Below, in pieces: positions 31,551 to 42,734 of a stretch of 64,000 nt of DNA. How positions within the stretch are numbered: the first letter of the stretch is position 1; each line of letters starts with the position of its first letter. The stretch comes from Miscanthus floridulus (lineage: Eukaryota; Streptophyta; Magnoliopsida; Poales; Poaceae): contig NC_089584.1 in NCBI RefSeq assembly GCF_019320115.1, forward strand, positions 80,419,922-80,483,921. The letters are read 5' to 3'. The notes beneath the pieces are model-generated. The model did not search any database. It was not told the origin of the DNA and worked only from the letters and a program-made list of their open reading frames with translations. The translations under genes and the position numbers were made by a program.

Positions 31551-31775
31551 CTAGTAGCGAGGAAGCGGACGACAAGTCGTTGCTGAAGGAGACCTCAGAA
31601 TCGGCTCTGAGATCGGATCTGCAGTTGCAGGTGCGGGGGTGGTTGGCGCAGAACCGATCTGCCCTGGCCCGAGGAGCTCTCCGACTCTGTCAGCATTGAT
31701 GACCCACGAGATGGATCCACCCGTGAAGATCTGGCCAAGGTGCGGAAGGGACGAAGAGCCTACGGAAAAAGCCAT
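31551..31775 (-). pseudogene. Gag N-terminus of the truncated gypsy element
   Basis: An ATG at 31775 (minus) opens 74 codons (MAFSVGSSSLPHLGQIFTGG, then SWVINADRVGELLG, then a Pro/Thr/Ala stretch) to a stop at 31551. It sits about 50 bases after the LTR, as gag does. Similarity is by position and style; no domain is named. The frame is cut short compared with a gag of several hundred residues. Confidence 0.45.
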
Positions 31776-31823
31776 CTTATTCAACAAGGAAACAACACGC
31801 ACACCCCTACCTGGCACGCCAAC

Positions 31824-32296
31824 TGTCGACAGAATATCATCGGCAGTCCTCCAAGGGGTATCCCACGAAGATAGATTGATCGGCAGAGGAGCGTGAGATC
31901 AAGAACAAGAAGGCAACAGAGACACACGAGTTAGACAGGTTCAGGTCGTCAGTATGACGTAATACCCTACTCCTGTGGTCTGTTGGTTTGTATTAGCTAT
32001 CGTATGATATGCCGTGATTTTGGAGGGGGTCCCTACCCGCCTTATATAGTCTGGGAGGCATGGTTACAAGTCGGTTAGATCTGAGAGATAACCGGAAAGT
32101 AATAACTGATTACATGAATCTTGGGATCATACATATCCTAACAGATCTCGTAGTATCTTCTGGATATCTTCCTGGTGTCTTGCGGGAGGCACCGAGCAGA
32201 GTCGTGCCCCGCAAGGCTTCGTCTTGTGGGCTGGACCACCCCTAGGGGCACTGCCCATGTGGCCTGCCGTGGGTATCCGGGGTCGTACACCCCACA
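31824..32296 (-). repeat. LTR (473 bp) of the minus-strand gypsy element
   Basis: On the minus strand it begins TGTGGGGTGTACGACCCC and ends ATATTCTGTCGACA (TG...CA). A TATA box ACTATATAAGG lies at 32040-32050. Bases beyond its upstream end (32297 on) belong to the next element. Confidence 0.75.
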
Positions 32297-35200
32297 TTAT
32301 GATCAAGAGCAAGTTCACCTGGTCGTCTTCATCTCACTCCATTCATGGATGAGAAGGGCATCCGCTGGCAAATCTGCTTTGAGAAGGATCATTCAACATC
32401 AACATTCGACCACGCCAACATCCAGCTTGGGGGAAAAGCATACCCCATGTATCTAGCTAAGTATTTCTTTTCTTTTGGTTTTACTACTAAGTGAGTTTGC
32501 TTCATACTAAAAAAAGATGCATAACAAATTAAAACAAAATAAAAATTTATCTTTATAGTAGATTTCTATTTCGGTAAGGTGTGATCTAAAAAATGATAAA
32601 ATAAAATAAAAAGTATGTGTCTAGATTTCTTTAAAGTTTGATTTTTAAGAGCTCAATAAATGGACTCTAAGGATAATCTCTTGCAATGAAAATGATGAAT
32701 AGTTTCTCTATCGTAACTCCTTTTAAGTACCTAGTTTTTAGCCTCGAATTCTCCTGAGTTTTTGATAAGACTGTTTTGATATAAGAATTTACTATGAACT
32801 TGAAACTCGTGGGTAGCATATGCTTGATCTAAGTCTAGGTAATTGACAGATATGATATGAGAAGGTCTGAGCTGCTATTTATCCTATTCCGAGTGATACT
32901 AAAGTTCTAGAGATTTATATTTTGAAAAACATAAAAATGCTACATGATGAGTCCTATATGACAAAGCTTAAATTCCTACCAGAGCCATATATGATATTTA
33001 GAATAAGAAAACTTCCACATATATGCTGCTTGTTTTACATTGAGTTTAGTCAAGCTTTGTTGACCCTTATGAGAGGTTTGTTGTGCTCTTAAAATCAAGA
33101 TCACGTACACACCAGCCACATATGCACTACTCCTACACTAGGGGTAGGTGCAAAAATATGGCATTCCATTTAGATCCAGCCAAAAATGTTTAGTCCTACA
33201 CCGGGAGTAAACACCAAAAATATGTTTGATAGGATATCCAGCAAATAAATGCTTCAAGTTCTTGTTGCTATCTCTCAAAAGTTTTGTTGCAGAAAAGAAG
33301 CATTGAGCTATGCAAAAGTTATTCATGAAAAAAAGAGAGAAAAGAAAAAAAATGGACAAGTGTCCAAGATATTGAAAATAATGGGTACTCAGATGCCCGC
33401 CTAAAAAAAGAGAGAGATGAATAAGATAGCCCCTGTTCTCTTGCAAAAAGATTTTCAAAGTTCCAAAAGAGAGATATGTTTTCAAGGAGCATAGTACAAA
33501 TAGGTTAGCCACCATATGTATCCATCATACATCCACACACATGCACATCTTGATTTGATTGTATGACTCAACTCTCTTTGGATCTGAGGTTTGACTTTAT
33601 AATATATGTATTGCAAGTATGCTCTTTCATGTTTTTTCCACTCCTATGAGCTCCACATAAGCCTTAGTTGTAGGAAGAGAAATGCATAACATCACTATTG
33701 CCTTGGTGAGGATCTACGAATACCACATACATTGAGACTTGAGAGTGTCATACAATGGAAGCTCTGAGTTTTATTTTAAAAATCTATAAAAACTCCAGAA
33801 TAATGGTTGAGTAAAGAACTTGAGACATAGTGCTTGACTTGATCATTCTGTCTTTTAATTGCTCAAGACCCAAGTGAGAGCTAAGAAGCCCCATGGTTGA
33901 AGGTAATATGGGTAAGTTTGAAATTTAGATCGGTTCATTCTAAATTCGAAGGAAAATTATTGTTTGAACGCATATGTACTTTCAAGGAGTGAAAGCATTG
34001 ACACAACTTTTGATCCAAGTTTAGCTTTGCTAAGGGACTAGCAAAGGTTAAGCTTGGGGGAGTTTGTTGATAGTAGTTAAGAACCATTATAAACCATCAA
34101 TATTGCATGAATAAGGGCATAAATATAATCACCAACGAAGGTCTAGGGGTTTAAACTAACAAATTCCATGAGTTTTGGTGAATCTGTATTTTCTGCAGGG
34201 TTTATCTAGAAAACTATCAAGGTGGACCAAGATGTTAGATTTACTCGCACTTATCCATAGCGAAAACAGCCCCAGAAGATTCCAGAAGACTCAAGAGGAC
34301 TCCACGCCGAAGTGGAGGGCGTGGCGCCGCCAGGTGGGGTCGGACAGCCCCTAGGGCCCACCTATCATCCCCCCGTTGCTATGTCGGTTCTCCATCGTCT
34401 CCTAGATTGCATCTACGCTGTTTATTCAAGTCAGTTTGATCTGAGGGCACAAAATTGATGCTTCGGCTTATATATACTAGCCCCTACCACCTCCCTCAGG
34501 CATTGAAGTCATTTAAGAAGACAGAGACCCTAATCATCCTTAGAGCTCCACCATATTCTAGGGCATAGCTAGTTAGGCTAGGTCTAGAGGGAGGCAAGTA
34601 GTCTTCGCTTGGATTCCTGATCATGTCAAGAGCATGGTTTGGTACAATCTTTGTTCCCCTCTCTCTTTTGTATCTCTCATTACTTTTATATGTTTTCTAC
34701 AATTGTTATGACAATATCATTCATATCATTTATATTCCTAATTATCATGTTCATCGTCTACTTTGATTATATGCTTAGTATAGTTGGATTATCAACATAT
34801 TCATGCATAGGTTCGTATAGCTCTCACTCTGGTGTACATGGAGTGATTGGTCAACATTGTGTAAGCGTGGAGCTTATACGTTGTTTACCTATGGATACAC
34901 CCTATATTCTGGGTCATGTGGTAGATCACAGATGTGACACTCCTATTGAGTCCTTTGTAATCCACTTCCCGAATATAGGACAAGTAGGATCTAGTTATGA
35001 AGGAAGACAAGCTCTGTTCTTAATCTTCCTTAGTAATATCCCTTATGTGTAGATATGAAGTTGATCTTAGCCATGATTGCTAAGTGTAATTGCACTAATC
35101 AATATATGCTTTGACTTATAACTAACAATGACTTAGGAATTATTCCTCTAATATTCTACTTGACCATGCTAATGCCATAGAAAGGAGTACTTTGAGTGAT

Positions 35201-35619
35201 CAATGATTAGTTATTATGCACCATTCATATATATATATTTACCTATTGACTTACCCCTGTTGTGAGTACAATATTGGTTATGCTTTACTTCTCCATCAAT
35301 AGTATAAGTTATCAATACATGTCCATGCAGACCTTCCTTGTGGTAAAAATATAAATAACGATACCTGGAATACTCCCGGGTGAAGTGCTACAATGGTATA
35401 TTATCTGTGTGCTTGTAGATTCCTTTCATTCATATATATCCATATATTCTTCCTAGTCACATAAATTAATAAAAAACTACTCTAGTAGTAATACTAGGTA
35501 GTACCAACAAGCATCTCTGGCATCATCACTAGGGATGACAACCTAGTAAAGTAATGTTAAGAGATGTAGACATATATTAGGTGGCTACTAAACAAGTGAC
35601 AAGTTAATAAATACCAACA
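32297..35619 (+). mobile_element. 3' part of an Athila-like Ty3/gypsy element with its 3' LTR
   Basis: 32297-34064 is non-coding 3' internal sequence with CCAGCTTGGGGGAAAAGC at 32421 and the polypurine tract AAGCTTGGGGGAG at 34050-34062, typical of Athila-type elements. The 3' LTR follows directly. The 5' half (gag, pol, 5' LTR) is missing; the truncated gypsy element abuts at 32296. ORFs inside (33138-33515 and others) are AT-rich and unlike known proteins. Confidence 0.65.
34065..35619 (+). repeat. 1,555-bp LTR (Athila-like)
   Basis: It starts TGTTGATAG straight after the polypurine tract and ends AATACCAACA, so TGTTG and CAACA are the inverted ends. A TATA box TATATATAC lies at 34469-34477, followed by leader-like sequence. 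The bases after the end are GATAA, the expected 5-bp duplication site, but the partner is not in view. Confidence 0.8.
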
Positions 35620-35643
35620 GATAACTATGATCATTCTTGGGAC

Positions 35644-35982
35644 ATGTCTTTGTATCTCTATGTCTTCCACGAGCTTCGTGTTCACCATGGCCTACAAATG
35701 AGGGTTGTAGTGCTTGCAGTGCATTCTAATTTTTACAGTAGGTGGTACATTGCTTCTGTAGTTGTTTATCAAGTTCTTGGCCATCGAAACTACCTTGTTG
35801 CTGAAGATCATCTAGGACCCTATGTGTTTGTTGCGGTTCATTCGAATGCAGATCTCCAGACTTTGCTTTCATATCGCTATGAGTTCCGTGGTGTAGAAGT
35901 ATTTTCTCATCGTATCTGTTATCTTATAATCCGTCTGAATGATCCAAAGATTGCTGGAGTTCATGCAGTTCCTTTCAACTGA
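35644..35982 (+). CDS. Unrecognised ORF, 112 codons
   Basis: An ATG at 35644 opens a complete frame to TGA (last codon at 35980-35982), non-repetitive and with balanced amino acids (VFHELRVHHGLQ, VLAVHSNFYSRWYIASVVVY, AEDHLGPYVFVAVHSNAD, LLSYRYEFRGVEVFSHRI). AVHSN occurs twice in similar settings (VLAVHSNFYSRWY, FVAVHSNADLQ), suggesting an internal duplication of about 45 residues. It lies in the 420-bp island between the Athila-like LTR and CACTA-2. I do not recognise the family. It could be a remnant of a host gene or of another element. No promoter or partner exon was found. Confidence 0.35.
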   Translation: MSLYLYVFHELRVHHGLQMRVVVLAVHSNFYSRWYIASVVVYQVLGHRNYLVAEDHLGPYVFVAVHSNADLQTLLSYRYEFRGVEVFSHRICYLIIRLNDPKIAGVHAVPFN

Positions 35983-36633
35983 GCAGTAGCAACATGGTCA
36001 GATGATGTTAACGTTTAGTATCTATGGCATTAGAGATATCACTACTATAGATTGACTTATCACTATCGCCACTTTGACTGTCATAGTGATAGAAGCGACT
36101 GCGTTATGCTTCCACCACCGGTTGTACCCACAGCAAGGCCTCCTGAGGAAGGAAACCAATGGTTGAAACTTGTAGCACCCATGGGTTAACAGTAGATGCG
36201 GTAGTGGTATTTTCTTCATTGCATGAAAAACCAAGCCGACTAGATAGGTGTTCTGGCCGTCGGCTCTACACGACCGATTGGTCTACTGATGGTAGTAAAT
36301 TCAGCATGAGTTATTTTCTTATTTCCCAAGTACCCACAATATAGTTGCATCACTATTCCACTTCTCCATCTTCAAAGTTGGTGCATTGTTCCTCTCTCCA
36401 TTGCACGCCTCGTGCTGTGCCGCTGCCACTTCCCGCACGGCCAGCACATTATTCCTCTCGCAATTTGTGTGAGCCATTGCATGCCTCGCGCTGCGTCACC
36501 GCTAGATCCAAAGGCAAGGGTATGCTTTCACACTTCACTGATGGATCTTTGTCGGATTATTTTTCTCTTTAGTGATCTCATTACTGAGGAAGCTATCATC
36601 CTACTACATAATGATTATCGTAGGCTCTTCGAA

Positions 36634-37742
36634 ATGGAGGCGGCCTCCAACAACAGGAATGCACTGGCCAGCCTCATAGAAGATATTGTTCTGGAGATCC
36701 TCTGCTACCTCCCCGCCCGCTCCTTGTTCTCCTACAAATGTGTCTGTCGCTCCTAAAAGTGCCTCATCTCCGACAACCGTCTGGTGCTATCCTAGACTAT
36801 GGTTGGCTTCTTCTATGATAGTGAGAACGACAATCGAAACTTCACCCGCATCTCTGGTGTACACCCCCTCCTTCAAATTCTTGCCCTTCAACCCTGATAG
36901 TATAGCTGTCTTAGATTGCTGCAACAGCCTCATCGTATGCTGGTGCCTTGGTGCTAATGGATACCGCTATGTTGTCTGCAATCCAATGACCCAGAAGTTT
37001 AATATACTGCTACCCAGGACCCATGATGTTGGCCATTCTATTGGTGAGGCTCGCTTAGGGTTTGATCCGATAGCCTCCTCGCACTTCTATGTGATTGAGT
37101 ATGTGGATGTCGATGGCTTGTGCGTAGGTGTGGAGATCAAGTCATCTGAACTGTAGCATGGATCTATAAGGAATTTGAATGGGGCGAGGATACTAATATG
37201 ACATTTTACAGACAACCAACTATGTTTCTTAACAGTTGTCTACACATTATGGGGCACTCTGGGGAGTACTCTATGATACTTGCCATGGATATAGAGGGAA
37301 ACCCATGGAGGCAAATTGATGGGTCTAGTGGTCTTCAACACTCCATGCATCAAGCTCAGGGTCACTTGTGTGTATATACTATTGCTGGTCCCAATGATTC
37401 CAAGCTTTCAATCTGGATCCTTGAAGACTATGGTACTAATAATTGGACATTAAAGCATACGGTCAGCACACAGATCCTATTTGGAAGGATTAATATTAGA
37501 TTTGGTTTCATGGATTGGGTTGCTGAGTACACAGTGATTACAGTTCACCTAGAATGGAATATGATATTCTTTGCTGGGAGAATGGAACAATCATCGCTTA
37601 TGACATGGACCATAGAAGAGTTCATGTCATCCCTACCCATGTATTTCGGTATGTCAGACGTAGCGTTAAAAAAGAGTTCAACTGCAGACCATTCTATCTT
37701 CCTTATGTTCCCTCATTCTTGGAATCATTAGCAGAGCAATAA
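36634..37742 (+). pseudogene. Captured F-box protein gene, copy A (broken)
   Basis: An ATG at 36634 opens MEAASNNRNALASLIEDI, then LEILCYLPARSLFSYKCVC, an F-box (about residues 9-42), then a stop (36754-36756) where a Trp is expected in the CRSWK motif. After further stops and shifts come FLPFNPDSIAVLDCCNSLIV, CNPMTQKFNILLP, RLGFDPIASSHFYV, then from 37198 FYRQPTMFLNSCLHIMG, AMDIEGNPWRQI, HLCVYTIAGPNDSKLSIWIL, and an ending FLESLAEQ at 37742. This is the layout of grass F-box proteins with a C-terminal F-box-associated region, which act as substrate receptors of SCF ubiquitin ligases. An intron-like segment in the leader (36511-36600) is shared with copy B. It lies inside CACTA-2 and is not translatable as a whole. 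Confidence 0.8.
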
Positions 37743-38263
37743 ATAAAGCTGATTTGATGTATCTCTCTATCATGCATTTTAATTGGACCAATGTTGTTTG
37801 CTTGTCTATGGACATGTTAATTTCCTCAATGATGGATATTGTCATTATTTCAGCCAAACTAGTGTGCCATCTTTGTTTTATTTGCAAATTGTATTATTTA
37901 TTTGGTGCACATATGCGTTACAGTGGTGTTACAATAATATTTCAACACCAATTGCTCCTTTGCTTGGCTTTCAATAGAGGCACGTGGTCACATGTACTGA
38001 CTTCTACTTGAATTTTTATTTAATTCCTCACAAAAAATGTGACGCGAGACTTGATCGGATGAACTCTGTTATGTGATGAATATGGAATTAGACATCAATT
38101 CTCGGTGGTGTGATAGCTCCTGTCGCTGTTTTATACGGTGATTCAGTATTAGTAGCGCGAAGAGTATAAGAAGGGGGTATGCGGTGTGTTGCTTTCTCCA
38201 CTCTAAACTTGCAAAATTTTGCAGTTGATCTTTCTCTTTCTTTCTTCATCTGTCTCCACAAGC
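37743..38263. other. CACTA-2 spacer between F-box copy A and the zf-XS fragment
   Basis: AT-rich sequence with short ORFs only. The last 60 bases (CTTTCTCTTTCTTTCTTCATC) look like the leader of the zf-XS fragment. Confidence 0.4.
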
Positions 38264-38880
38264 ATGATAGGCCATAGTGACTCCGAGATCGAAAACTCAT
38301 ATTCAGATTAGTCTGAATTCAAAGAGAACGAGACCGAGATCCTACTCGGCCTCTCTAATGGAGGCATTAGGTTTCGTGGTCGTGGCGAGGGCACCTTTGT
38401 GTGTCCTTTTTGCCGTGGCAAGAAAGTGCCTTCATGGAGTCTTCGCAAGTTGCTGCAGCACGCGAATGGGAAGTCTCACAGAGGAGAGGGGATCTCTAGG
38501 CCAGAGCATAGTGCTTTGGCCAAGTATATCATGAGCAACGATGCCATGGCCCGCGACCGTGATCTTGGTGGAGTTGTGGACTGTGGTAGCAATCAGGTGG
38601 TGAAGGCTCGTAGGGACAAGCGCCACACGGCCAATAGGGCTGACAAGGAAGCACTACAAGGAGAAGGTACTAAAGAAACAATAACTCTGTGTGATGATGT
38701 TTTTTGTGATTAACCTTATTTTAATTTTTTATAAGTTACTATGAAGTTCCTATCACCGATCGAAACTAACTATATATATTTTAATTAATTAACACAACAG
38801 ACCACGCATCGCATAGAAAAGGGCCCCTACTACAAGCCTGGCAGAAGGCCCGATGGAGGGTCATCTGCATCCTGTTGAAG
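38264..38880 (+). pseudogene. Captured N-terminal fragment of an FDM/IDN2-like (zf-XS) gene
   Basis: An ATG at 38264 begins MIGHSDSEIENSYSD, then an in-frame TAG (38309-38311), then SEFKENETEILLGLSNGG, then GTFVCPFCRGKKVPSW, then LRKLLQHANGKSHRG, then EHSALAKYIMSND. Cys47, Cys50, His66 and His82 (C-x2-C-x15-H-x15-H) with LLQHA and HSALAKY reproduce the zf-XS zinc finger. The Ser-Asp-Ser-Glu start, with an E-rich stretch before the finger, is the pattern of IDN2 and FDM proteins, which bind RNA in RNA-directed DNA methylation; SGS3 is a wider relative. A donor (GGAGAAG|GTACTAAAG, about 38665) and acceptor (ACAACAG, about 38799) suggest a retained intron, so capture was at DNA level. The XS and coiled-coil parts are absent. 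Confidence 0.7.
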
Positions 38881-39620
38881 CTAGTCTTGTAGTAGGATTT
38901 TATTTTATGTACTAAATTTTTAGCGTAGACTATGTATGTTTTATTTACATGAAATATGAAATGTTATTAACTTATGTATGTTTAGGATCTTCCTTATCTT
39001 TGCTGCGGTATTTATTTTGTGTGATGGAGAAGCAATCTTCTATGACCTGTAGTGTGATGGTAGCTCCTGAGCACCTTAGATTTCATGACCGTATCTCACG
39101 TCCGTCATTAGGTGATATTTGTAACACGCAAGCACCACCGCCGGCAGACCTCACCGCCGCTTCCAGATGGTCATGATGGCACTGCTATCGTCAATTTCCA
39201 AGCCAGCCCAAATCTCCCACACATATTTATGAAGTTTCGCTCAAATTTGCATTGCCATGGCCCTAACTTTAGCTTACATAGTTTGCTTCCCCACCCTATC
39301 TACCTCTTCCTTAGTGCTACTATTCCCCATCACCGCCGCTCACCGCCGACAATCTAGTGCTCTGCGCCATGGCATCGGTACGCCTCACCGCCCCGCATAG
39401 ATCCACCGGTGACCAAGGTGGTACTCACTGCCATGCCCACTTGAGCTCACTGTAGCAAGATCCAAACACAAGGGTAATGCTTTTGCACTTTCCTTATCCA
39501 TGTTTCTTGGATTTTTATTCCCCTCTTCAATCATGTAAGTAGGAAGCAAGCTTCCATCTGATTAGTGTGTGTTTGCTGCTCCAGCAGATCCTTGTCAAGC
39601 TGGAGGAGGTCCCCAACAAA
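38881..39620. other. CACTA-2 spacer and leader of F-box copy B
   Basis: 39360-39560 resembles the leader of copy A: GCAAGATCCAAACACAAGGGTAATGCTTTTGCACTTTCC here, and GCTAGATCC...AAGGGTATGCTTTCACACTTC at 36500. CACCGCCG-rich stretch at 39130-39350. No independent gene. Confidence 0.5.
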
Positions 39621-40672
39621 ATGAAGGGAGCGGGCATCCTAATAGACCATGTCTTGGTCCTCATCCTCCTCCGCCTCACCACCCACTCCTTGTGCAGCTG
39701 CAAGTGTGTCTACCACTCCTGGAACCACCTCATCTTGGACGCTGAGTACCGAAAGGAGCTACCCTAGATTGTTGCCGGATTCTTCTATCTCACCTAGAAA
39801 TGCAAACGCCACTTTGCTAGCGTCACCGGTGAACACCCCTCCTTGTTCTTCTTGCCCTTCCCCATTCATGATGTCATCATCTCATATTGCTACAGCGACC
39901 TCATCCTCTGCTGGTGTTTTAGGTGTCGCTATGTTGTTTACAATCCGACGACTAACAAATGGTTGCTACTGCCAGATAACCTCAGTTCTTGTGGCTAGGC
40001 TCGCTTGGAGTTTGATCTGACAGTCTCCTTGCACTTCCATGTGTTGGAATATAGGAAGATGAGGGAGGGTGAGTCCGTACGTGTGAGCATCTACTCATGT
40101 AAGAGTGCAGCTTGGATCTTTAAAGAATCTAAATGGGGCGACAGTATTATAGTATCTACGTATGTAAGAAGTGTGTTTCTTAATGGTTTTATGCACTGGC
40201 TCGAGTTCTCCTAGATCATTGCTGTTGATATGGATGGAAAGACATGGACGAAAATACAGAAGCCACATGGTGACGCAATCTCCATCCATGAAGCCCAGGG
40301 TTAGTTGTGTTTATGTAGTGCTGATATTTACACTATGACTCAATCTAGATCCTTGAAGACTATGGTAGTAATAGATGGACATTAAAGCATATGGTGACCA
40401 CACTGGAGATATTTTGACAGAACAATATTGACTTTGCTTATGAGGTTTGTGATGCGGAGTACAGAGTGATTGTAATTCAGCTTGAATGGAATTTGATTTT
40501 CCTTGTTGGGGAGGATAGAACACTGCTTGCACATGACATGAACCATGAAAAAGTTCATGTCCTCCCTACATGGGTCATCCGCTATCCTAGACCTACCTAG
40601 AGTCTATGTATCAACGGACCTCACTATCTTCCTTATGTTCCCTTGTTCATGGAGTCATTAGTAGAGCAGTAA
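39621..40672 (+). pseudogene. Captured F-box protein gene, copy B (broken)
   Basis: An ATG at 39621 opens MKGAGILIDHVLVLILLRL, then SLCSCKCVYHSWNHLI, an F-box-like start that keeps the Trp lost in copy A, then stops. Fragments IVAGFFYLT, HPSLFFLPFPIHD, VVYNPTTNKWLLLPD, VLEYRKMREGESVRVSIYSC and SAAWIFKESKWGDSIIVSTY follow, then VDMDGKTWTKIQKPHGD, and an ending FMESLVEQ at 40672. It matches copy A in order and in the ESL-EQ end, so the two are diverged duplicates. Several stops and shifts make it non-functional. Confidence 0.75.
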
Positions 40673-41369
40673 ACGTGCATATGATGTATTTTGTTGTTAG
40701 GACATGTCTTTGTTCAGGTAGGGAGTTGTTTTGAGTCTATATGTAGTCCAATTTTGGCTTGGTCACTATACCAATGGTATGTTGAATATTATTAATTATT
40801 AATTCTGTTGCTTTGTATTGTGTAGGTTTTAGAGTCTCATGCTTTTGAACAATTTTCCTGCAATGGCTATGGGAGGAAGAATAGGGGTTCCATCGTGCAT
40901 TGGCTGCCAAGCTGATCAAGGAGTGCCAATCTAAAGGAGCGGAGCACATCTAGCTTACACAAGTCTATAGGGAGCAGAACCTTTATTATGCTATCTATGT
41001 ACCGCTTGTGTTAACTCATTAGTTGACATGGTTGTTATGTTAGTGTCGAGCATTGTTATTATAACAAGTACTCTTTGTTGTGGACACGATGAATAATTTG
41101 TAATGATTATATTTGTATGGTGTGTGTTCAGCAAGTTATTAAGGCCTAGCTAAATTAGTAAATACATTGTGAAAACTAAAAACAATTCTGTCACAGTCGG
41201 ATGTACGGGCCATTGGTTGTTTTATCATCACCACCGGAATTCTTCTGATATGGCAAGGGTCAATAGTGTATCACCGCTGAATTGTTTAGTAACCTGATAC
41301 TGACTAAAGGATTATCACGAGTGGATCATACTGCAACATGACGGTGATGATGCCCTATGACCAGGCAGT
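40673..41369. other. CACTA-2 3' spacer
   Basis: 3'-UTR-like AT-rich sequence of F-box copy B, then transition to subterminal repeats. No gene. Confidence 0.45.
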
Positions 41370-41665
41370 TTATTTGTTGAAGCGACGGTGATGTTTGCCT
41401 CAACATAGGCGGGTCATGCTCCAATGCAACAGAAACAAGGACCTGATCATGGACGGATCATAAGCCAACACGGCGGTGTTAGTGTACACCTACACAAGCG
41501 GGTCATGCTTCAATGCGATGGAATAAGGATCTGATCATGGATGGATCATAAGCCATGCGGCGGTGTTAGTGCATATCCACATAGGCGAGCATGCTCCAAT
41601 GCAACAGAAGTAAGCACCTTATCATGGATGGATGATAAGCCAAAACAACAATGTAGTGAACATCC
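41370..41665. repeat. Tandem repeat of 87-88 bp, about three copies, subterminal in CACTA-2
   Basis: The GATCATGGA(C/T)GGAT block starts at 41445, 41533 and 41620 (TATCAT in the last). Each unit also holds GGGTCATGCTCCAATGC and GGCGGTGTTAGTG. Confidence 0.8.
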
Positions 41666-41819
41666 CAGTCAGTCTTAGATAGCGACAGCTATGGCTATGA
41701 CTATCACTGCTGATAGCTTACTATCGAGGCCGAAATGGGACTATGATAGGGGTTACGATGTGGCTATGAAAGGTGCGAGTATAGTAGTGTATGACCTTGT
41801 TCCTTGTTTCTAAAATAGA

Positions 41820-42734
41820 TGTTAATGGGAACGGGGATCCTGATCTTCCATCAGGTAGTGATAACTATCGTTGTGGCGGAGAATGACACACCGATCTGGC
41901 TTCAGATCGAAAGATCGAACCCTATAATCTTAGCACTACAACTCCTCTGGTTATCAACCGAGACACGAATCCCATTGACTTTGCCAAGAAGGCTAATCCC
42001 TACTTGCACAATGAAGAACACAAGCAAGAACAAGAAAGAAAGCAATTAAATTGCAGATGAATGATTAATCTCACGAAGTTGGGGTCTCACAAACCGATGA
42101 ACGACGAAACTAGTCTTGATAGATTAATCTAAGCAAAACCTAAAACCTAATGATGGTGGCGGCATATGATTATAAAGGTCTTAGGGTCATCGCCTACCCT
42201 GGACGCTCCCCCTAATAGGCCCAAACACGATACACGGTCCAACGGACCAAAAGACGGTGTCGTAGCACCCTGGCAGATTCTGGATGCTAAATTGTTTCAA
42301 CGATTCCTGTTGATTCTAAAGGTCTTTTGTTGTGAGACCACTTGTATTGGCTTCCTTATCAAATTAGCTTTCCAACCATATGTGGATTGTTGAAAACAGA
42401 GTCCGGATGCGTCCTGGGTGACTAGTTTAAGACAGACTGGTCTTGGAGGCCGAGGCAAACTCGAAATCATGTTGGACCGGGCCTCCGGTTTCTATTGAAC
42501 ATCCTTGCTGGTCATCAATGCCTCCACCTCTTCCTCTAAGTCCCTCATGACCCTCTCCAATGTTCCTAAGCAAGATAACATCATTAGATAGTAGTCTACT
42601 CTCAAAAGTATGAAAAGGATCACTTAAGAACGAGCTCACCTCTAAATTGAGTTGACGTATTCGAGCCCGGGTCATTGGACCTTGCATGATGGTTGGAGGA
42701 TCAACGGGTACATCTGAAGGAGTGATCTCCTCAT
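41820..42734 (-). mobile_element. Gypsy-1: 3' end of a Ty3/gypsy element, minus strand
   Basis: On the minus strand the pol C-terminus (42687-42427) is followed by an LTR that ends CCCATTAACA at 41820. The LTR start is not sharp; TGTCTTAAACTAGTCACCC near 42435 is a candidate, giving about 615 bp. A TATA-like TTTATAATC lies at about 42170. The upstream part of pol is cut off at 42734 by gypsy-2. Confidence 0.65.
42427..42687 (-). pseudogene. C-terminal end of a gypsy polyprotein
   Basis: MQGPMTRARIRQLNLEVSSFL followed by LLSNDVILLRNIGEG is the typical end of grass gypsy polyproteins (GPxTRARxRQLN motif after the integrase). The ATG is internal to the original frame. The rest of pol is absent. 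Confidence 0.65.

Larger units (their letters stand above)
31100..32296 (-). mobile_element. Truncated Ty3/gypsy-type LTR retrotransposon, minus strand
   Basis: LTR 31824-32296, followed on the minus strand by TTGGCGTGCCAGGTAGGGG, the primer-binding/leader text often seen behind this LTR type in grasses, then a gag-like start, then low-similarity internal sequence to about 31100 where it stops. No second LTR is present, so it is a partial copy. Confidence 0.7.
36040..41789 (+). mobile_element. CACTA-2: 5,750-bp non-autonomous CACTA carrying host gene fragments
   Basis: It starts CACTACTATAG at 36040 and ends ATAGTAGTG at 41789, whose complement is CACTACTATAC: a perfect 10-bp terminal repeat. 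TAT flanks both sides (36037-36039 and 41790-41792). Subterminal regions carry words of the AGCGAC / CACTATCGCC / TGATAG type. No transposase is visible. Instead the plus strand holds an F-box copy, a zf-XS gene fragment and a second F-box copy. Confidence 0.9.

Noticed and set aside
38264..38880. A functional zf-XS gene
   Set aside because: In-frame TAG at 38309, no XS or coiled-coil domain, and location inside a transposon.
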